Assembly (NCBI GenBank): GCA_929200295.1
Contig: CAKMZE010000016.1
Coordinates: forward strand, 1-22,013
Reading direction: 5' to 3'
Length of the DNA: 22,013 nt
DNA from: an uncultured Alphaproteobacteria bacterium
Lineage (GTDB): Bacteria > Pseudomonadota > Alphaproteobacteria > Rhodobacterales > Rhodobacteraceae
This document shows positions 21,474 to 22,013 of the stretch, in pieces. Both the position numbers and the translations under genes were made by a program. Numbering within the stretch: the stretch's first letter is position 1; every line of letters starts with the position of its first letter. The notes below the pieces were generated by a model. The model saw only the letters and a program-made list of their open reading frames with translations, had not been told where the DNA came from and did not search any database.

Positions 21474-22013
21474 ATGAAGGTCCTTGTACCCGTCAAACGC
21501 GTGATTGATTACAACGTAAAGGTTCGCGTCAAAGCGGACGGTTCCGGTGTCGATCTCGCCAATGTCAAAATGTCGATGAACCCTTTCGACGAAATCGCTG
21601 TCGAAGAAGCTATTCGCTTGCGTGAAGCTGGCAAAGCCGATGAGGTTATTGCTGTCTCTATCGGCGTCAAACAATCACAAGAAACGCTGCGTACTGCCCT
21701 TGCGATGGGTGCAGATCGCGCGATCTTGATTGTGGCCGCAGATGATGTGCACACCGATGTTGAGCCTTTGGCCGTCGCAAAGCTGCTTAAGGCTGTTGTG
21801 GACGAAGAGCAGCCCGGCCTTGTGCTTTGTGGTAAGCAGGCGATTGATAACGACATGAACGCAACTGGCCAGATGCTGGCTGCGTTGCTTGGCTGGTCGC
21901 AAGGTACATTTGCATCTGGTCTCGAAATTGATGGCGATAGCGCGGCTGTCACCCGCGAAGTCGACGGCGGCTTGCAAACCATCAAAGTGAAGATGCCAAG
22001 CATCATCACTGTG
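21474..22013 (+). CDS. etfB: Electron transfer flavoprotein beta subunit (cut by window edge)
   Basis: EtfB pairs with EtfA to carry electrons from acyl-CoA and other flavoprotein dehydrogenases to the ubiquinone pool through ETF:QO. 180 codons are visible of an expected 250 or so. The N terminus MKVLVPVKRVIDYNVKVRV, SMNPFDEIAVEEAIRL, GVKQSQETLRTALAMGADRAIL, LVLCGKQAIDNDMNATGQMLA and LQTIKVKMPSIITV follow the family closely, including the AMP-binding segments. The ATG at 21474 is preceded by GGGAGA nine bases upstream. etfA would be expected just beyond the window. Confidence 0.96.
   Translation, partial: MKVLVPVKRVIDYNVKVRVKADGSGVDLANVKMSMNPFDEIAVEEAIRLREAGKADEVIAVSIGVKQSQETLRTALAMGADRAILIVAADDVHTDVEPLAVAKLLKAVVDEEQPGLVLCGKQAIDNDMNATGQMLAALLGWSQGTFASGLEIDGDSAAVTREVDGGLQTIKVKMPSIITV

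Overview
The window looks like chromosomal DNA of an alphaproteobacterium, most likely a marine Rhodobacterales (Roseobacter-group) species. The reasons are the PuuE-UraD fusion beside a membrane-bound cytochrome-type urate oxidase, the twin-transmembrane / PduO adenosyltransferase / EtfB neighbourhood at the right end, and an alphaproteobacterial-style ParC. No mobile element, CRISPR array, tRNA or rRNA was seen. No stretch longer than about 190 bases lacks a gene.

Region 1 (1-3478) is a purine-degradation cluster in two divergent arms. Leftward lie a bifunctional PuuE-UraD protein and a (S)-ureidoglycine aminohydrolase cut by the window edge. Rightward lie 5-hydroxyisourate hydrolase (uraH) and the membrane urate oxidase puuD. 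Together they cover urate -> 5-hydroxyisourate -> OHCU -> allantoin -> allantoate, plus the later ureidoglycine step. Allantoate amidohydrolase is not in view.

Region 2 (3491-16181) is a galactoside import and degradation locus. A nine-gene leftward operon encodes a substrate-binding protein, two ABC permeases, GH36 alpha-galactosidase, DgoK kinase, DgoA aldolase, an SMP-30-type sugar lactonase, GH42 beta-galactosidase and GalM. Its distal genes mostly abut or overlap (GTGA, ATGA and TAATG junctions). Divergently transcribed are an IclR-family regulator and the transporter ATPase. The intergenic region holds operator-like palindromes and a plausible promoter. The enzymes spell out the De Ley-Doudoroff galactose route, but galactose dehydrogenase and galactonate dehydratase are absent here. 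Having both alpha- and beta-galactosidase in one transport operon suggests a mixed-linkage galactoside; the digalactosyl-glycerol head group of algal DGDG is one attractive but unproven candidate.

Region 3 (16182-22013) is housekeeping: parC (leftward), an SH3-domain envelope protein, an SDR oxidoreductase, a twin-transmembrane HIG1-like protein coupled to a PduO-type cobalamin adenosyltransferase, a small zinc-ribbon protein (leftward) and the start of etfB.

The least expected structural signal is a short palindromic repeat, TGTAGG-n-TGGGCAATTTGCCCA-n'. It occurs three times: as a head-to-head pair between the binding-protein and permease genes, and once as the likely parC terminator. One stem position changes in a compensating way in each copy (G:C, C:G, A:T), which supports selection for the folded RNA.
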